DNA of 64,000 nt from Streptomyces venezuelae (GTDB lineage Bacteria > Actinomycetota > Actinomycetes > Streptomycetales > Streptomycetaceae), in the NCBI RefSeq assembly GCF_008642355.1, contig NZ_CP029193.1, positions 310,001 through 374,000 of the forward strand. Reading direction: 5' to 3'. The number at the start of each line of letters is the position of its first letter. Positions within the stretch are counted from its first letter, which is position 1. The notes under the pieces are model-generated. The model worked only from the letters and a program-made list of their open reading frames with translations, did no database searches and was not told the DNA's origin. Shown here one piece after another: positions 62,701 to 64,000 of the stretch. Position numbers and translations under genes: made by a program.

Positions 62701-64000
62701 GGACGAGCCGGAGCGTTGCGCACTCAGCTCGCTGAAGAGTCAGATCGGACATCTGGGCGCGGCCGCCGGGGCCGTGGGCCTGATCCGGGCGGTGCTCGCT
62801 GTCCACCACGGCCGGATTCCACCCACGCGCGACTTCCGTGCGTTCAACCCGGAGATCGGGCCCGACCCCGCGCCGTTCCACGTACCGACTCGGGCACTGC
62901 CCTGGCCCGAGGGCCGGGAACGGGTCGCCGCGGTGAGCAGTTTCGGCATCGGCGGCACCAATGCGCACGTGATCGTGGAGGCGGCCGATCCGTCGACGGA
63001 TCCGCATCCGCGCGAGGCCGCGGGCTCCGAGGTCGTGCCGCTCGTCGTGCTGTCCGGTGTGACCGAGGCCCAACTCGCCGCGGACGCCGAGCGGGTCGCC
63101 GCCCACCTGACCCTCCAACCGGACAGTTACGCCCGTACGCTGCGGCACCTCCAAGCGGGCCGGCCGCAGGGTCCGCTGCGGGCGGCCGCCGTCTGCCGGG
63201 ACGCGGCCGGCGCCGTCGCCTGGCTGCGCACGGCAGCCGCGACCGCGACACGCCCCGACCCGGATCCCGGGCCCGCCCTGGAGGCCCGGGGCCGCCGGGC
63301 GGCGGATCTGGCGGATGCCTGGCTCGGGGGCCGGAACCTCGACTGGCCGGACGGCCCGGCGCAACCGCCGTGGGACTTCCCCGCCCCCGCCTTCGAGCTC
63401 GCCCCCTACGACTACCGCCGCACGGATCCCCAACCGCAGGCGCCACGGTCGGCCGCCCCGCGGGCCACGTCCGACACCGTGGCGGTACCGCCTCGGCTGC
63501 CCGAGACGGAGTGGCTGCACCAGCCGCAGTGGACTCGGCTGCGGCGCGCCGCGACGAGTACCGCCGTGCCGTGCGGGAGGACGGTCGTCGTCGTGGCCGA
63601 CGGTCCCGCGGACGGAGCGGTTCCGGTCGCGCTCGCCTCCGGCCACCGCCGCGTGGTGTGGCTCAGGACGGCCGAGCACTTCGCCCGCCGGGAACACGAC
63701 CTCTTCGAGGCGGACCCGGCCGACCCCGAGCACCTGCGACGCGTCCTGCACGCACTGGCCGATGAGGGCTGCGCGGAGGTCGACTGGCTGCACACGCTGC
63801 CCCTCGGCATCGACGGGCCGGTCGGCGACAAAGCGCTCGACCGGGCGGTCTGGGCCTGCCTGGACACCCCGGCCGCTGTCGTCCGCGCTCTCCGGGGCGC
63901 ACCACGGGAGCTGGCCGTACGGCCATGGTGGCTGTCGTGCGGGGCCCGTCCTGTGCTCGGTGCCGTCACCCGCCCGGAGGCGGCGCTGCTCGCCGGCGTC
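56768..64000 (+). CDS. Hybrid NRPS-PKS megasynthase A-T-C-A-T-KS-(KR start), 3' end beyond window
   Basis: 2411 residues visible. A1 with YTSGTTGRPKG at 155, no C domain before it, so a loading module; by-eye code DAFFLGVTFK resembles Ile codes. T1 Ser558 (CGGDSL). C with HHIAVDG at 737. A2 with FTSGSTGRPKG at 1215; code DVQFVAHVVK resembles Pro codes. T2 Ser1606 (GASSL). KS at about 1660-2080 with Cys1821 (TACSSS), His1957 (EAHGTG) and KSQIGH, so active. After a KS-flanking segment ending FELAPYDYRR comes PQWTRLRRA...TVVVVADG, like a ketoreductase structural subdomain. No acyltransferase (GQGSQ, GHSxG) lies between. The ATG overlaps the previous stop by 1 bp (TGATG). Confidence 0.93.
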   Translation, partial: MRTSSRSAGLARAVYEQSLRTPAAPAVVDGDRILSHATVDASAAAVAAGLRARGIGSGDAVAVGLARSWQLVCVMLGVLRLGARVVPADRLSPADRVGHILDDSGARLLVHDGTFGHGLPDRVTAVLADALLDAPVHTTDGPPPGAPASASFTFYTSGTTGRPKGVEVRDAGILRLADPAFLPDSRGARFACLSNPAFDALSFEVWVPLLTGGCCVILADEDVQSPGRLAAVLRRERVHTAFVTTALFNAVVDTEPGCFSGLTELLVGGEQLNAPLIRRWYRHNAAPGSRTRLHNVYGPTECTTFALHHPIPRDFDSSVVPLGRALPGTGVALVAPGTTQPAVTGQDAELLLSGAGLAAGYRNLPEETDRRFVTLSGDDGTPTAYYRTGDLVRRSADGDLTYVGRADRQVKVRGFRIEPGEVERHVAEHPAVRQVYVCAHRDGRGGPAELVAYLVAEPTLSWDEFEDHVAAGLPGYMRPHHLHRVPALPLTANGKVDEASLRASAGAPWRPEAASRPAPAVLEPADEPLRVVLDLAGEILGVPEPRPEDRWIACGGDSLKALRLRHEIRRRLACEVPAHRVLRGDLADVADAVREALRDSAPALPHATAAGALSGPATGEQERLWFLQQRSPDSRAYDVRLAFAVEGPVRQDALRTALAALVARHPALRTGFAATAEGLWQRVDEPYDPWTAAPAVGADVLRRDAFFAVPFDLAVPRMLRACWLPSPDGGTLLLHLHHIAVDGWSVNVLLRDLSAGYAAAVAGDPVRTGSSGVPTPLDFADWQHSWHASSAYAAQRQELSALRADGSENSSGGNGALPLPRPGRGPEGRLLCDPLDAADRASLDRLCGDLGLTRFELLSGVYTWALYGVTGLTGLRVAAPVAHRPVREFADSVGMFANTVLLPLSVDPGAAVREEVTRTASVVRAVMERQDVALTDALTVGPHNAADESPFDFLLVLENTDYDSLALPGCAARPLWPVPAEAKCPVTLTVVERLDGLECLWEYADDRLDADQAAALARLFREGLAALSRNPDTTPAELVGPYRDELPESGRGAPAEPTWTTVAEGFARQAARTPAAPALRTATDTVDYATLDRYAAALATELTTALRLPDADEPGHVALFLEPSVEHVVALLALARLNLTAVPLDPSYPPALLRQVLEQTDPLCVLLPPGGSEAFDGLEAGDVPRTYVALSDAAADGDGPPLPVHRATRPLYTLFTSGSTGRPKGVRVFDRTLSNLLHWQAGPGGLGAPALTQQFSMLSFDVSFQEIFGTLCTGGCLRIVDPALRRDVPALLDQLESEGIERLFLPYVALQLLAEHAVHLGRYPSRLRDVVTAGEQLVCTDAVRAWFAGMPGSRLFNHYGPTETHVVSALCLDGDPADWPDRPAIGHAVSGAVLRVVDEADLPAPPGCVGELLIGGVTDEPCYLGDTPLNEERFVRFPGDDGLFYRSGDRARFEHDGLLHCVGRVDDQIKLSGHRLEPGQVEAALLRHDSVVAAVVAVDRAALVACLECRDPAPTATELREHLAGLLPGHVRVERFRLLERLPRTPSGKLDREAAPGAPGRDLAGATGRDSQEPSAREARLAAVFEEVTGLPIAPDQTYFAAGASSLGLMRFHLRCTAGLGLRFAVADLFEHVTPRELAGFLDRSEPETAAVPATAAPAVDGRIAVVGMAVRAPGAPDLAAFWDLAVSGRSGIEHFDAPDGLVGARSQLDGPLDFDPARFGISRHEARLMDPQQRQLLMTCVEALAHAGIADPGAPGAPRTGLIAGAGENTYFRAMLRDTDPATLPDDFQLALHHEKDFLATKVAFHLGLTGPALAGQTACSSSLVAVHLAASLLRLGDADVMLAGGVLVDPELTDGYRYRPQHIFSPDGHCRPFSDDAGGTVGGSGAGVLVLKTLARARRDGDTVYAVISGSAVNNDGAAKLSYSAPSLAGQREVIRSALARSGRTGADVAYVEAHGTGTRLGDPVEAGALRQALGVDEPERCALSSLKSQIGHLGAAAGAVGLIRAVLAVHHGRIPPTRDFRAFNPEIGPDPAPFHVPTRALPWPEGRERVAAVSSFGIGGTNAHVIVEAADPSTDPHPREAAGSEVVPLVVLSGVTEAQLAADAERVAAHLTLQPDSYARTLRHLQAGRPQGPLRAAAVCRDAAGAVAWLRTAAATATRPDPDPGPALEARGRRAADLADAWLGGRNLDWPDGPAQPPWDFPAPAFELAPYDYRRTDPQPQAPRSAAPRATSDTVAVPPRLPETEWLHQPQWTRLRRAATSTAVPCGRTVVVVADGPADGAVPVALASGHRRVVWLRTAEHFARREHDLFEADPADPEHLRRVLHALADEGCAEVDWLHTLPLGIDGPVGDKALDRAVWACLDTPAAVVRALRGAPRELAVRPWWLSCGARPVLGAVTRPEAALLAGV

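Noticed and set aside
60824..63793. A 989-codon open frame on the minus strand opposite the megasynthase
   Set aside because: Shadow of the A2-T2-KS coding sequence; no recognisable product.

Overview
The window is chromosomal DNA from a high-GC actinomycete, most probably Streptomyces. The evidence is the strongly GC-biased third codon positions, frequent GTG/TTG starts, and families typical of that genus: a subtilisin-inhibitor-like protein, a DUF5753/DUF397 regulator pair beside an RsbW-like ATPase, the MurT/GatD pair, a biotin cluster with divergent bioF, and a urease operon without ureE. No tRNA, rRNA, CRISPR array or intact insertion sequence was seen.

Layout. 1-5.1 kb: the 5' part of an asparagine synthase gene, then two TetR-regulated transporter loci. 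One has three 18-bp palindromes in front of a DMT exporter. The other has a doubled palindrome in front of a beheaded MFS gene. 5.1-9.3 kb: a Gfo/Idh/MocA oxidoreductase, an MmyB-like HTH regulator, a type III polyketide synthase-like enzyme and an acetyltransferase. 9.3-11.8 kb: a MarR-MFS-isochorismatase-like operon. 12-14.8 kb: a small secreted protein, then an ArsR sensor divergent from a P1B-4 metal ATPase coupled to a 42-residue membrane protein. 14.9-26.4 kb: acyl-CoA dehydrogenase and its TetR neighbour, peptide deformylase, murT-gatD, pfkA, a CtaG-like cytochrome oxidase assembly protein, a protease inhibitor, an acyltransferase, an epimerase and a secreted tripeptidyl aminopeptidase. 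26.5-31.2 kb: ureABCFGD on the minus strand with a possible GlnR box. 31.5-36.2 kb: an orphan Phd/YefM antitoxin, an accessory clpP with a coupled small gene, an NlpC/P60 hydrolase behind a ydaO-type (c-di-AMP) riboswitch, and regulators. 36.3-40.8 kb: bioF divergent from bioB-bioA-bioD. 40.9-52.3 kb: a methyltransferase, a Fic-like toxin-antitoxin pair, an ABC/FtsX transporter, two CNNM/CBS proteins, a lone holin, an SGNH hydrolase, glutaminase and an ArsR-type regulator.

52.8 kb to the right edge is the start of a large hybrid NRPS-PKS biosynthetic cluster that continues outside the window. Its first protein is a complete C-A-T-TE module. Its second, cut by the window edge, reads A-T-C-A-T-KS, and the KS leads straight into what looks like the structural half of a ketoreductase with no acyltransferase domain. 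The first A domain of the second protein has no upstream C domain and therefore looks like the loading module, whereas the first gene carries the thioesterase. Gene order and assembly order probably differ, and extender units are probably supplied by an acyltransferase encoded elsewhere. This is the most interesting part of the window. Secondary points of interest are the riboswitch whose flank can pair with the Shine-Dalgarno, the operator arrays, the coupled micro-proteins and several enzymes with altered active-site positions.
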